A stretch of 64,000 bases of DNA. It comes from Opisthocomus hoazin (taxonomy: Eukaryota; Chordata; Aves; Opisthocomiformes; Opisthocomidae). Location: the NCBI RefSeq assembly GCF_030867145.1, contig NC_134429.1, positions 17,407,115 to 17,471,114 of the forward strand. Reading direction: 5' to 3'. The notes below the pieces were generated by a model, which saw only the letters and a list, made by a program, of their open reading frames with translations, was not told where the DNA came from and did not search any database. The translations under genes were made by a program, and so were the position numbers. Shown piece by piece: positions 37,401 through 49,000 of this stretch (positions within the stretch are counted from its first letter, which is position 1; every line of letters starts with the position of its first letter).

Positions 37401-39092
37401 GAAGTGGGGAAAGGGAAACTGAAGAGGGAAGAGGCCAAGAATGTGTACGAACAACAACTGGGAACGCAGCCTTGACAAAGTTTTGTCTTGTGTTTTTTTT
37501 TTTTTGTTGTCAGATGATAGCTAAAGGAACCCTGAAATAATGAGTTCAAAAAAGCCATTAGTGTCAGATTGTGTTCAGGGGAAATGCAAGTTGCTGCAAC
37601 TTCCTTTTCCTATAAAGAATGTGCAGAGGGCATCAGTCTCTAAAAAAAGACTTCGAAATGTAAAAGCCTGCCTGACCGAAGTTTAACTGAGTGGTAAAGG
37701 TCAAAAAGGTACAGAGGAAGACTTTTGTTTCCAAAGGAAGCAACTTCAGCAGAGCAAATGAGATGCATCAAGGTGACGAAGCTGCCCACCAAGCCTGGAT
37801 ATAGCTGGAGACTTAATGAAGAGAACTTTAAAAAGCTCTGAAGCTCTACCTATGATTTCTTGGAAAGCGCTGGAGTGACTTGTCCTTGGTGGTGATTCTC
37901 TGGAGCAGCAGCAGGGTGTTTGGAAGGTGCAGGGTTTTGTTGCAGATGGTTTGTTTGCGGATTGCTCTGCGTGCTGACCCATGTTCGCCTCCTTTTGTGT
38001 CGTGGCAAAACTGGTTTCAATCAATGTGATAGAGCTCTAAAGACTTCATTCAGAACTGGCATCCCATCCTAGGCTGCCAAGGCATAGCGCAATGTGGGCA
38101 AAATGCTCTCTATGAACCGCCAGAGTGAAGACTTCTCCTGACAGACGGACATATCCCCAGTGACTTCCAGGATTCATTAGAAAATCGGATTTGAACTTGC
38201 AAGTCAAAACCAGATGAAGATAATCAAAAGCTTCAGGAGGCAGTGAAACTGGCTGCAGGTTTTGAATACAGCTGAGTGGTGGAAGAAGAAATTGCTGCAG
38301 TGAAAAAAGGAAAAAGCCGCTCTTAAAAAAAACCAGACGTGTAAGCAGTAGTGGCCCTCTTACACATCTGAGGGGAATGCAGGTATATTTTTTTAAAAGT
38401 GCAATTACTTTTTTGTGGTAAAGCAGCAATAGGGCAAAAACAGTTCAATAAAATACTAGTTGTAAAATGGTGTGTTTTAAATACAAGACTGGCCCAAAGA
38501 AGTGATTTAAAGTGTTGAAAAGAACTCCTCCTCAATGTGGAAGAGGTAATGTAAAACAAAGGACACCATGGCCAAAGTAAGAGACAAACACTAATTTGTG
38601 GTGTTAAGATATGTCAGATGTGTTTTCTAGGGTGTGTTTGATGGCTTCAGGATGCTGAGAGAAGCTTGGGTGGGGAATAGGCACACCTGGTTTTACAGGT
38701 CAGAGTAAACCTTGTTAAAAATTGAGTGTTGTAGGGATCCTTCATGGGCAGGTGGCTAGGAAATGATTTAAGCTGTTGGAGAGAACAAGAGACCTGAAAC
38801 AGTAACCGTCTCCTTTTGGAAACTGAGCACATCACTACCTGCATCAAAGGTATTAAGGTGTAAGTAGTCTGGGTGGAAGCCTGTGAAGTGTCGGGCAAGT
38901 CAGACGCAAGCAAGGACATGCTTTCAACTTGTATGTTCTTTGGAGAGGGAAGTGAAAAAGCACTTTGTTACCAACAGAAATGTAAAATCTGTTTAACGTA
39001 GTAGGGAATGCTCTGCTGTCTGCTTCACATTTTCTGCTTCACAGGTTGCAGGATACTGCAGGAGTCAGTGCTGGTGTGTTGGAGTGGACTAT

Positions 39093-39160
39093 GGAGGGTG
39101 TGGATGGTGCCCGGGGTCACCTCGGGAGGGTGTGGATGGTGCCCGGGGTCACCTCGGGAG
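39093..39160. repeat. 32-bp tandem duplication upstream of GPR157
   Basis: The unit beginning GGAGGGTGTGGATGG and ending GTCACCTC occurs at 39093-39123 and again, identically, at 39125-39155 (period 32). A truncated third start (GGAGGGTGCAGG) follows at 39157. It is GC-rich and lies about 0.5 kb upstream of the GPR157 start codon. Confidence 0.85.
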
Positions 39161-39411
39161 GGTGCAGGAGCTCGCTAACCCTGGCTCCTGGTGTCCAAGA
39201 GCGTGGGGCTCCAGCTGTGCCCGTGGGTGTTGTGGGAGCCCTGGTACACACGGTTCTGTCTCGGACACGGGTGGGAGAGTTGTGCGCTCAACTCGGGGAA
39301 CCAGGGTGTCAAGTCCAGCTGTTGGGAGACAACAGTTAAAGAAGCACATTGCTGAATCGGTTCCTTCTGTCGCATCGCAGCAGGCGGTCACGGCACTCTT
39401 TTTGGTGCTTT

Positions 39412-39431
39412 TTTTTTTTTTTTTTTTTTTA
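39412..39431. repeat. poly-T tract
   Basis: A run of about 20 T residues at the upstream edge of the GPR157 CpG-rich region. It could be a nucleosome-excluding element or the tail of an antisense insertion; neither can be shown. Confidence 0.8.
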
Positions 39432-39449
39432 GTAAATTTCAAGTAAAAA

Positions 39450-39635
39450 GGCTGTTTCCGGGCTGGGGGGACGCAGCAGGCTCCCTCCGTGCCCAGCCCC
39501 AGCCCGCTGCGGGGATGTCCCTCGGGGAGGGGAGGCGGAGAGCCCGGGCCGCCCTCCCCTCCCCTCCCTCCCTCCGTCCGTCCCTCCCCGGCGCTCCCCG
39601 GGCTGCCGCGCCGGCCCCGGCTCGCTGCCGCCGGC
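39450..39635 (+). promoter_or_regulatory. GPR157: GPR157 CpG-rich promoter and 5' UTR
   Basis: Very GC- and CpG-rich sequence with CCTCCC/CCGTCC pyrimidine blocks (39555-39590) leads into the start codon. It continues into exon 1, forming a CpG island of roughly 0.6 kb. No TATA box is visible. The transcription start lies somewhere in this stretch, and frames open upstream of the ATG are by-products of the composition. Confidence 0.6.
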
Positions 39636-40012
39636 ATGGCGGGGCCCTTGCCCCCCACCGAGCTGTACGGCTCGGAGCGGGCGGTCGTGCTGGTGTCCTG
39701 CGTGCTCTCCTGCGTGGGCTCCAGCCTGCTGGTCTGCACCCACGCCCTGTGGCCCGAGCTGCGGAGCCGGCCCCGGCAGCTCCTGCTCTACCTGTCGCTG
39801 GCAGACCTCCTCTCGGCCCTCGCCTACTTCTACGGGGTGCTGCGGGACTTCGAGCGGACCTCGTGGGACTGCGTGCTGCAGGGTGCCCTGTCCACCTTCT
39901 CCAACACCAGCTCCTTCTTCTGGACCATGGCCATCGCCCTTTACCTCTACATCACCATTGTGAGGGGCTCGCCCACGGGGACAGGCTTGCTCTGCTGCTT
40001 CCACGCTGTGAG
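39636..40012 (+). CDS. GPR157: GPR157 coding exon 1
   Basis: Encodes residues 1-125 plus two bases of codon 126: the N-terminus and helices 1-3 into helix 4. The donor AG|GTGGGT is at 40013-40014. The split serine codon (AG + C) matches the SWGVPL segment of vertebrate GPR157. Confidence 0.96.
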
Positions 40013-43000
40013 GTGGGTGCTGTTGGCTGACCCCGTGGGAGCTTGAGGCAGGGACACCGCAGGCACCCACTCGCCCTGTGGCCAGGAGCCACCACTGCTG
40101 TGCGGCATGCTCTGCTCTGTGATGGAGCTCTTGGGTGGTTGCTGGAGCTGCATGTGGCGTGCTCTGCTCCGTGATGGAGCTCTTGGGTGGTTGCCGGAGC
40201 TGTGTGTGGCATGCTCTGCTCCGTGATGGAGCGCTTGGGTGGTTGTTGGAGCTGCGTGTGGCATGCTCTGCTCCGTGATGGAGCACTTGGGTGGTTGCTG
40301 GAGCTGTGTGTGGTGTGCCGTGCTCTGTGATGGAGCGCTTGGGTGGTTGCTGGACCTGTGTGTGGCGTGCTTTTCTCTGTGATGACCCGCTTGGATGGTT
40401 GCTGGAGCTGTCTGTGGTGTGCTCTTCTCTGTGATGAAGCCTTTACACATTGCTGGAGCTGTGTGTGGTGTGCTCTGCTCCGTGATGGAGCTCTTGGGTG
40501 GTTGCTGGAGCTGCGTGTGGTGTGCCGTGCTCTGTGATGGAGTGCTTGGGTGGTTGCTGGAGCTGTGTGTGGTGTGCTGTGCTCTGTGATGGAGTGCTTG
40601 GGTGGTTGCTGGACCTGTGTGTGGCGTGCTCTTCTCTGTGATGACCCGCTTGGATGGTTGCTGGAGCTGTCTGTGGTGTGCTCTTCTCTGTGATGAAGCC
40701 TTTACACATTGCTGGAGCTGTGTGTGGCGTGCTCTGCTCCGTGATGGAGCTCTTGGGTGGTTGCTGGAGCTGCGTGTGGTGTGCCGTGCTCTGTGATGGA
40801 GTGCTTGGGTGGTTGCTGGAGCTGCGTGTGGTGTGCTGTGCTCTGTGATGGAGTGCTTGGGTGGTTGCTGGACCTGTGTGTGGCGTGCTCTTCTCTGTGA
40901 TGACCCGCTTGGATGGTTGCTGGAGCTGTCTGTGGTGTGCTCTTCTCCGTGATGAAGCCTTTACACATTGCTGGAGCTGTGTGTGGCGTGCTCTGCTCCG
41001 CGATGGAGTGCTTGGGTGGTTGCTTGAGCCGCCTGTGGCGTGCTCCGCTCCGTGATGGAGCGCTTGGGTGGTTGCTTGGGTTGCCTGCTCTTTTCTTAAC
41101 AATAGCATGCCCTTCTCGAGTTCCTTTTAAACAGGGATTTTGCTGTCTTTTCATTATACAGCCCTACTAATTTTCCCCCTCCCAAGTGAAGAAATGGAGA
41201 CGTGTAAAAGTTAGAAATTATTTGCTTAGGGTCATATAGAAAAATCAGTGACTCTGGAAATCCTGGCTTCTGCTTTCCCTCCACAATTTGCTCTGGTGTC
41301 CTAGAAATAATGTCATGAAGCTTGTGTCTGTTGCTGCCCAAACTCTCCTGTGTTTGGGATCTGCTTCCAGGGGTTGCTGCCTTCCCAGTGTCAGCCTGGG
41401 CTGTAGATCCTTCCCCTTCCCTTGGGCAGGTTGCTGTAATTCAAAACTCAGAGGCGAACATAGTTTGCAAGCAGGAAGGCTGCTAGAAAAACACTCTAAA
41501 GATTGTTTTGGCATGTTTGATTGAAAGCAAGACAAAACAGACTGCAGTGTAGCTTTGTCTCAGTTTCTGCTATTTAGCGAGCTGATTTTCCACAACATGT
41601 TTAATAGAAGCTTTCATTATGCAATTTGAGCTTGTGGAATCATGTGATACCTCCACGCTAGAGCAAAACAGTGATCCTTTAGTCCTCTGTGCTGCCAAGC
41701 TTTTGCAATAAATTATAAGTGGAATGAGCCGGTTTAAGAAAAAAAAACAACTGTCAAGGCAAGTACTGAGATTTCTTTGGTTTTAGTCATGTATTGGTCA
41801 CTTTTTGTTTTCAAACAGCATCATTTGGGAGATGACCACATTACTTGAGTCTGGGTAAACATGGGCCAGAGAAAGACATTAAGGCTGAGTGTGAATCGGG
41901 GACGAACTTCGGTTCCTGCCCTACCTGTTCTAATGATTGCTTGACAGCAAGGTCTGCCCGCGAGGCAGCCCGAGGTGACTGCGCATGCATCTGAGTACAG
42001 CAGGCTATTTGTGGTGAGGTTGAAATAAGATGCGGTGGGACAGTGGAGTAGGTTAGGTGAGTTCAAGTCAAGAGAGTTGCACTGGAGAAATTACGGAGAG
42101 GATGGAGTGCCAGCAGAGCCACGTCTTGCTTAAGGAACAGGGAAAAAAGGAGTCTGGCTCCTTTATGGGCATGCTGGCTACATCAGGCTACATCAGAGTA
42201 GATGCAAATCTGGACTATTTGTAGTTTTCTTGTCTGCTAATCACTTGGGGTGTAATCTTTGTCTGCACTTTAACTTCTCTGCCTGATTTAATGCTTCTCA
42301 GCCTCATCGGCTACAAAATGTGGGAAGAAACAGGCAGATTGTCTGAAATAATGTTGGCTGTAATCTGTGCGCTCTTAAAACCATAAAAATCCTGAAAGAT
42401 TGCTCTAACTCTGCGACGGAGGAAGGAAGTGTTCAAACTGAACTTCCTCTGGGTGAATTGGCTAGGTTTATTTTCAGGTCTTTGCAGTAAAAATATAAAA
42501 TACCGCTTTCTGTTCTTGGTATTTATCAGCCCTGTTGAAAGGGCGATATAGATAGCTTTCATTGAAGACCTGTTACCTGGTTCTGCAGCGTAAATGACTT
42601 GCGTTCTGTGCAAAGCCAGCGTTTAAAGCTGCTTCTGCTTCCTGATCTGTGTGAAAAGCCAGAGGAAAAAAATGTGAGGCCCTGTTCTCTGCCAATCCCC
42701 TTATGAGACATCTTCCTCCTTTCCTTCCCTGCACTTTTATCATTACCTGAGAACTGAATCATAAAATCAAATTCTGGACGTAGTGCTTGGAGATAGCTCC
42801 CCCTCGGCCTTTTCAGTGCTTCAGATAGCCTAAATGTCTTTCAGTACCACACAGGCAGGAACTGCTGCAGCTGATAGAAGATGCTGGTACCTGTGTTAAT
42901 TACAGGAGGTAGGTGAGGGAGACCTGTCTAGCGCAAAAGGAAAGGCTGCAAAGGGCAGATGATATTTTAAGGATTTAAGAATAAGTTTCCAGTATTTTGG

Positions 43001-46000
43001 CTAGGCAAGAACCTGGGATTCTCCCCCCCTTCACACGCTTCGTAGGTTGCTGGTGCAGTCAGTGACCACTGTGTGAGGAGTCATCCGGAGAGACGCTCCC
43101 GGATGGGATTCGAGGCAGGATGGAGTTTTGCCCTGCATGTTTGCTATTCTTAACAAGCGGTTACTCATAAGGGGAAAGTGTTTGTAGAGATGAAGACCTT
43201 TTTAATGTTGAGTATAACCAGAGACTGTTCTTCAGCTGAGTGGAGCTGACTAAATATATGTTGGAAGTCAGTACCTGGAACTTTGTTTTTAGGGCAATTA
43301 GGCTGGCACACTGGATCAGACCTGTCAAACTGGCACGTTCATTAGTCATGTGGTAGCACATCCACCTATCCTACTGCTGGGCTGGAGAACTACAGGCTCT
43401 GCTTTCCTTTTAAACTTGTGTTGAGCTCCCATGAGCTTTGATAACAAGTTTACAGTTAGCTGTCAAAATATTTATGTAGTTGTAAGGTGTAACCTCTGGC
43501 ATCCAGAGTGTAAATTTCCAGGCTGGAGCACTTGTTTTGGGTTTCTAAATATGAAGTATTGCTTAGTGGGGTAATGCCATCTGTGCTGTGAGTCATTGAT
43601 CCAAACTTGGGGTGAGGAATGGACCAGAACCCACCTTTGGATTGTTTCTTGCTTTGCTTTTGGTAACGATTGCTGTCAACCTCTGAAGTATTCTGCATTT
43701 CATGATCAGGCTATGCATATGGTTATAAGCATATATATGCTTACTTTGATATATAAGTAAAAAAGTAAAATATATACCTGTGTGCTTATATGTGACAACA
43801 TATGTGTGCTTATATACGTTTCTAACTATGCATATATATGCGTGCGTGTCCGTGAAGCAGTTGGGGATCTTTTCATGTACTCCCATCTTGTACATCAGAG
43901 TCCTCAACAGCCTGCCTGATGTGTGATGGTGCCAGTGCTACATTTCAGAACTGGCCTTAAATCCCCAAGCGTTGCCTGTAAGGTGCAGGGATCTTGTGAA
44001 ATTTACTGTGGCTTGATCATTTAGCTTATAAAACCTTGTAGGTCAGGCCAACCGAAGAGCGAGCTATCTGACTGCTGGTGCCTTAGCTTTTCAGTTCTTG
44101 CGTATTTCTCTGGAGCAGACCCTGCTTGGTGCCAGGAAGCTGGTGCTTTGGTGCTGCAAACCTTAACGTGTGACATAAGGGAGGGTCAAAAGCAAAAAAC
44201 TAATTAGGAGCAGATTTGGTCTAGAATTCTGCTTACAATGTGTGTTCAAAGCTCTTTCCTGAAATTGGCTGCTCTATCCAGAAGATGGATTTTTCTTTCT
44301 TGCAAAAATTCCTGTCCGCTGAAGAAATCTCCTGCAGGCTTGCTGGCAGGATGGCTCGCTGTCTAACCTGTGCAGGCAGGTGACCGCGAATCTTCCCTGC
44401 TTGCAAGAGCCTCTGGAAAAGAAAAAAATCCCCAGCAGCTGTGCAGTGTAAATCAAAATGTGGTGTTAAGCGACCTGACCCAGGCGTACAGAGGCCAAGA
44501 CCAACACAACTTGAGCTGCACGCTGCTCTAGTTTAAGGGTCCTTGTCTTGCCTTGTATAAATACAGCATTGGTGTTGGTGTGGAAAGACTTGCTGGGTTG
44601 TATGTATTTCTATTAATAGATTGATAGGGGCTATATTAGGGAAATAAGCACTTTGGTATCTGCCTTAGAGATGGGATGGCCACAGAGTAGCCTTCTATCC
44701 CTTCTCTCCCCCACTGCTTGTGTTCAGATCAGTGTTCTTTTGAGAGGCCCAGCCTACAGAATTGCACTGTCTTTGAGGCTCTGAGTAAAATTTCTCCCTC
44801 TCTGTTACCTTGGATCCTTTTAATTCCAGTCTTTATGTATGCATTGGGTGTGTAACATTGCAGTTCTTCTGGAGGTGTGTAAAGCTTTGATATTTTCCAG
44901 TCCTTGGGAATCTGTCATTTAGGTGTTCTTAATCAAACCACTAGTCTCAGTTTGCCTTTCCAGTCTTTTAAAATGGAGCTGAAGAAGTTTGCTGAAATGC
45001 CTGATTACTTTTTAGATTTTCTAATTTCACTTTGAGTTTGCAATCCTTTGTCCTTGGTGTTAGTCGTAATAGCCATCAGATCCCAATACACCATTCCAGT
45101 GAAAATTAACTGCCTGACGTGTGGCAATCTTCTTCCACATTCTTCCTTTTACTAGTCAGATACTTGAAGATTTTTTGAAGTCACTTACCTAGTGGTCTGT
45201 TATTTCCTACTGTGTCTGTACATACTTACGCTGTTCTCTTTTATATCCGTGCGTAGTAACTTGACCTGGTTTTATCTTCTCATGTAATTCTTTCAGTTTC
45301 AGGTCACACTGGAGATCATTATATAGGCAAATTAGTTTTGTAATACACTTCCTTTTTCCTGGTGCTGGACTCACTTGTGCTTGTGTGCATTAATATGGCT
45401 TCTTTAAGGAAGTGCCAGGTCTCTTGAATGTTTTACCTCAGTGGTAGCTCTTCCAAGCGTACTGAAATTTGAATGTCTGTGTAGCTGTAATCTTTGTTTC
45501 CAGGGAAATCACCACTTTTACCAAAATAAGTCTTGAGTTGTGTAGAAACTCTCATGGTGTTGGCAATGTTAGGAATGTTTTTCGAAAGCATGCTCTGATT
45601 ATAGCACCGGGAGGGCTGCCTGCAGCAGAACTGTCCTTAAATAACAACACTGACTTGGATTAGCACTGCCAGTCCTGAACTGAATGTTCTAAACATGCTG
45701 AAAGGTTGACTCTGAAATTTTTACAGCATTATATTTACTTTTGTTTTATGAGTAGGTGAACCCAGACATTATTTAAAGGTAGGAAATGGGGTATTTCTGA
45801 GATTTAATATCATGGGATTGTCTCTGATTTTTCACTTGGGCTGTGGAATTTCAGATAATCTGGTCTAGGCAGCTGCTGGTTGCCTACTTGGTCTGACGTG
45901 TGTGAAACTGGTTTTAGGAGGATGATCCTTTTCGTGTTCTCTGTGGCTGCTCCAGGCTGTCAGTGAACGACAAGTAATTAGTGCAATGCAGTAATGGCTT

Positions 46001-49000
46001 TGTTTTTGCATCCAGAGAGGCCAGGATGTTTCTGCTGGAAGCTCAGTCTGAGCACTCTCAAACATCGGTGTCATTTATTGAGGAAGTGTCCCTTGTCTCT
46101 CTTAAGGACCTACAGAACTTTTCTCCGAGAATGAATATGGAGAGGGTGGGCAATGCATTCAGCTGAATTCAGGGTAGTGTTTCAGCTGTGGAGTAATTTG
46201 TGAGTTGTACATCACAGGCTAGGGCAGGTCTGTGCAGTCCTGTGTATTAACAGCACCCGGGAAGGGACTTGAGTAATTTTACATTTGAGATCATGGGATT
46301 GTTTTCAGTTCTTACTCATGCTTTTGTGGGCAACCCAAGCTGCTGAGTGTCTTAATTCATGTGTGTCACCACAGTTCTTTTTCTTCTAAATACTTCCCTA
46401 TGTTTGCCTCTGCTATCAAGAGAGAAGTCAAAGTCAAAACGCAGCTCCAAATTTTGTGAATATGCCTCCTCTTTGCTCTCAACTTTTTGCTGCTAGTGCC
46501 AGTGCTTTTCCTGCCTGTTGTCCTTCAGAAATTCTTCTTTTGCTCCTGAAATATTAACTACACCTCCATTTAAAAATGAAACACAGACCCCACTGATGGA
46601 ATAAAATTGTGGATTTCTTTGTGTCCTGGTCCTTTGTGCCAAGTGTCTTTTAGAAATTGGAACGTGGGATTTGGTTGCTTGTGTTCTGAAAGCTGTGAAT
46701 TAGCCAGCTCGCTCTTGAACGGCTGGGTCCTGCAGGATAGTCCCGTGGTACAGTGGTTAACCTTGCTCTTCGTGTTCTTTCCTCAGCTGGGGAGTCCCCC
46801 TTGGCATTACGGTGGCTGCTGTTGCGCTGAAGAAGATTGGCTACGATGCCTCCAATGTTTCTGTGGGCTGGTGTTGGGTCAACTTGGATGCAGAGGATCG
46901 GGTCTTGTGGATGTTGTTAACAGGGAAAGTTTGGGAGATACTGGCCTATGTGACTTTGCCGGTGCTCTACATTCTCATCAAGAAGCACATTAATAGAGCG
47001 GTGAGTATTTTGCTACTTTCAGCTTAGATTACAGACTCGCTATGTGATTATATCCTCCCATGCTCTGAAGATTTGGCTGCATATTTAGCAGCTACACAGG
47101 CAGGAATTGTTTCATATGCTGTAGAAATGCACCCACCACTGGGAAAGCAGTACACCTGCGTGAGCAGCCTGCAGCGTCATTACGCAGTGACCTAGCACAA
47201 GAAGAATGTAAAAGCCTTTTGCAAATTTACGGGGGTTACGGCATGTACATGAGTGAAACGCAAATCCTTCAGTAAGAGTTAAAAGGAGATATAAAGGACA
47301 AAATTCAGCTTTAATCAGTCTTCCACAGGTCTGCTTGTACCGAGCCCGAGACTGGTGTATGTATTTCTCTAACTTCAGTCATTTTAGAATCTGAAATGAT
47401 AGTTTGTGTTTATGAATGCCTGTTTTGTACTGCAGCGTAAAGCCCCATGTGGGAGTCTGGGCACGACAGCGTTAGACACCATATAGACACCATATGGGAA
47501 GACACCCTGTCCTCAGAGGGTTTCCAAATTCAGAGGTTCATTTGCTGCTGTTCCTTGTGAACACAAAGAATCCAGGCATCGTGAGCAGCATTTGCATAGC
47601 AGAGAAATCTAGATTGAGTGGCAGAAGGGCACTCTCTGCGTCCAGAGATTCCTTTTTTTTTCTAAGTCGTATTAGGGGAGAAAAACCCACATCTGGATAG
47701 ATGTCGTTCTGGAAAATGCTGCCTGCTTGCTGTGGTGAAGCTATGGCAGTAGTACGGAGCTAAACACAAATCTGGTTAGGGCAGGTTCCTGTGGACGAGT
47801 TGGAAGAACAGCATAGCCTTAAGCAGACCTAAGGGGGTTGGGAAGGGTTTGCTAGTGCCTGTCACCATCACCTGACATAATCAGACAGGACACAGGACGC
47901 TGTGTTCCAGCAGCTGTCAGACAGCAGCGTGACTGCCCCGAAACCTGAGCCCCACGGGGCTGGCTCTGACCCTCCAGCCTGGCCAGGGATTCCTGGGCAC
48001 TGGCGCTCCCTTCCCCGCTCCCAGCCCAGACCCTTGTTGAGAAGCAAGCTGAGGGCAGGCAGCCGCCGCTCTCTGCTCTCATGACACGGCGTCCGAGGGC
48101 TGAGGCAGCAGCACCCAGGGTCTGCTGGACCAGAGGGTCTCTCTGCTCATCATAGGGGTTTTGCCGAGCCTGGGAGCTGGCTGACTAAGCTGCTGCTCTG
48201 ACAGGTCTTCCAAGGAAAAGCAATAGGCAACCAGGGCTGGGTTTGGGCTTTATTAATGCCTGAGGTGGGTTTTGCAGTAGTGACTCCTGCACAGCCCGAG
48301 AGGCAGGAGAAATTATGGAAGTAGCTGTTGTGGGGGGACACACGCCGGGTGCGTAGCTAGGGGCTTTCCAAAGAGAAAGGACTCCATGGGAGCGGATGGG
48401 AAGCTGCACCGAAGGCCATCAGCGGGGCTGGACTCAGGCCACTGTGCAGTCTTGTCACACAGCTCTGTTCTGGAGGAAGGTTCTGGGGCTGGGAGTGCTG
48501 AAGCGAAGGGGAATACTGTGCATCTGAGTTGTGTATGCTCTGTAGCCCTAACGGTAGGAGGAATAGGTTTCTGCAGGTTGGCCATCCTGAGATTTAATCT
48601 TGTCCCTGTTTGCTGCGGGGGGGTTGGACTAGATGACCTCTAGGGGTCCCTTCCAACCCAAAACTTTCTATGATTCTATCAACATCCTAATGTTCAGTAG
48701 CACGTGTCCCAGCAGCTGCTCTGTGTGCTGTCTTGAACTGCTCTCCCCCATCCAGGAGTCTGAGCTCATCTGGTAGCTTCTACCGTAAGAAAGTCATGGG
48801 CCTTACACCTCCAGCCACCCTGATCCAGGGCACAAAGCTGATTTTTTTTTTTCACATGTGCTGGTATAGAGAGGCTTACTGGCTTGTCTGAATGCATGGA
48901 AGCCCACTGCTGACAGTATATGGTCAGAAATCGGGCAGCAGGCTCTACACCAACACGTTGAAGGACTGCTTTGCATGGGCATAAATTCCTTGTGGAGCTT

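Larger units (their letters stand above)
32110..39440. other. interval between mir-34a and GPR157
   Basis: No protein gene is recognised here; the open frames are short and unstructured. It contains the pair of related sequences at 33262-33395 and 34339-34481, a possible polyadenylation signal (33499-33504), a 32-bp tandem duplication (39093-39155) and a poly-T run (about 39412-39431) just before the GPR157 CpG-rich start. The 3' part of the mir-34a host transcript presumably ends somewhere in the first few kilobases. Confidence 0.55.
40013..46786 (+). other. GPR157 intron 1
   Basis: A 6.8-kb intron. It opens with the 52-bp minisatellite (40099-41092), followed by a weak SINE-like remnant at about 41190-41290 and an AT-rich simple-sequence stretch at 43711-43853. 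The rest is ordinary non-coding sequence with no recognised exon. Confidence 0.85.

Noticed and set aside
39489-39635. 49-codon N-terminal extension of GPR157 from an upstream in-frame ATG
   Set aside because: The extension is Pro/Arg/Gly-rich CpG-island sequence; the ATG at 39636 has better context and matches the known GPR157 N-terminus and length.
40011-40046. Read-through of GPR157 exon 1 to the stop at about 40046
   Set aside because: A consensus donor at 40013 and the perfect phase join to exon 2 restore the conserved SWGVPL segment; the read-through residues are intronic.
40343-41170. Repeated + strand frames starting MVAGPVCGVLFSVMTRL
   Set aside because: These are translations of the minisatellite higher-order unit, recurring every 259 bp, not genes.
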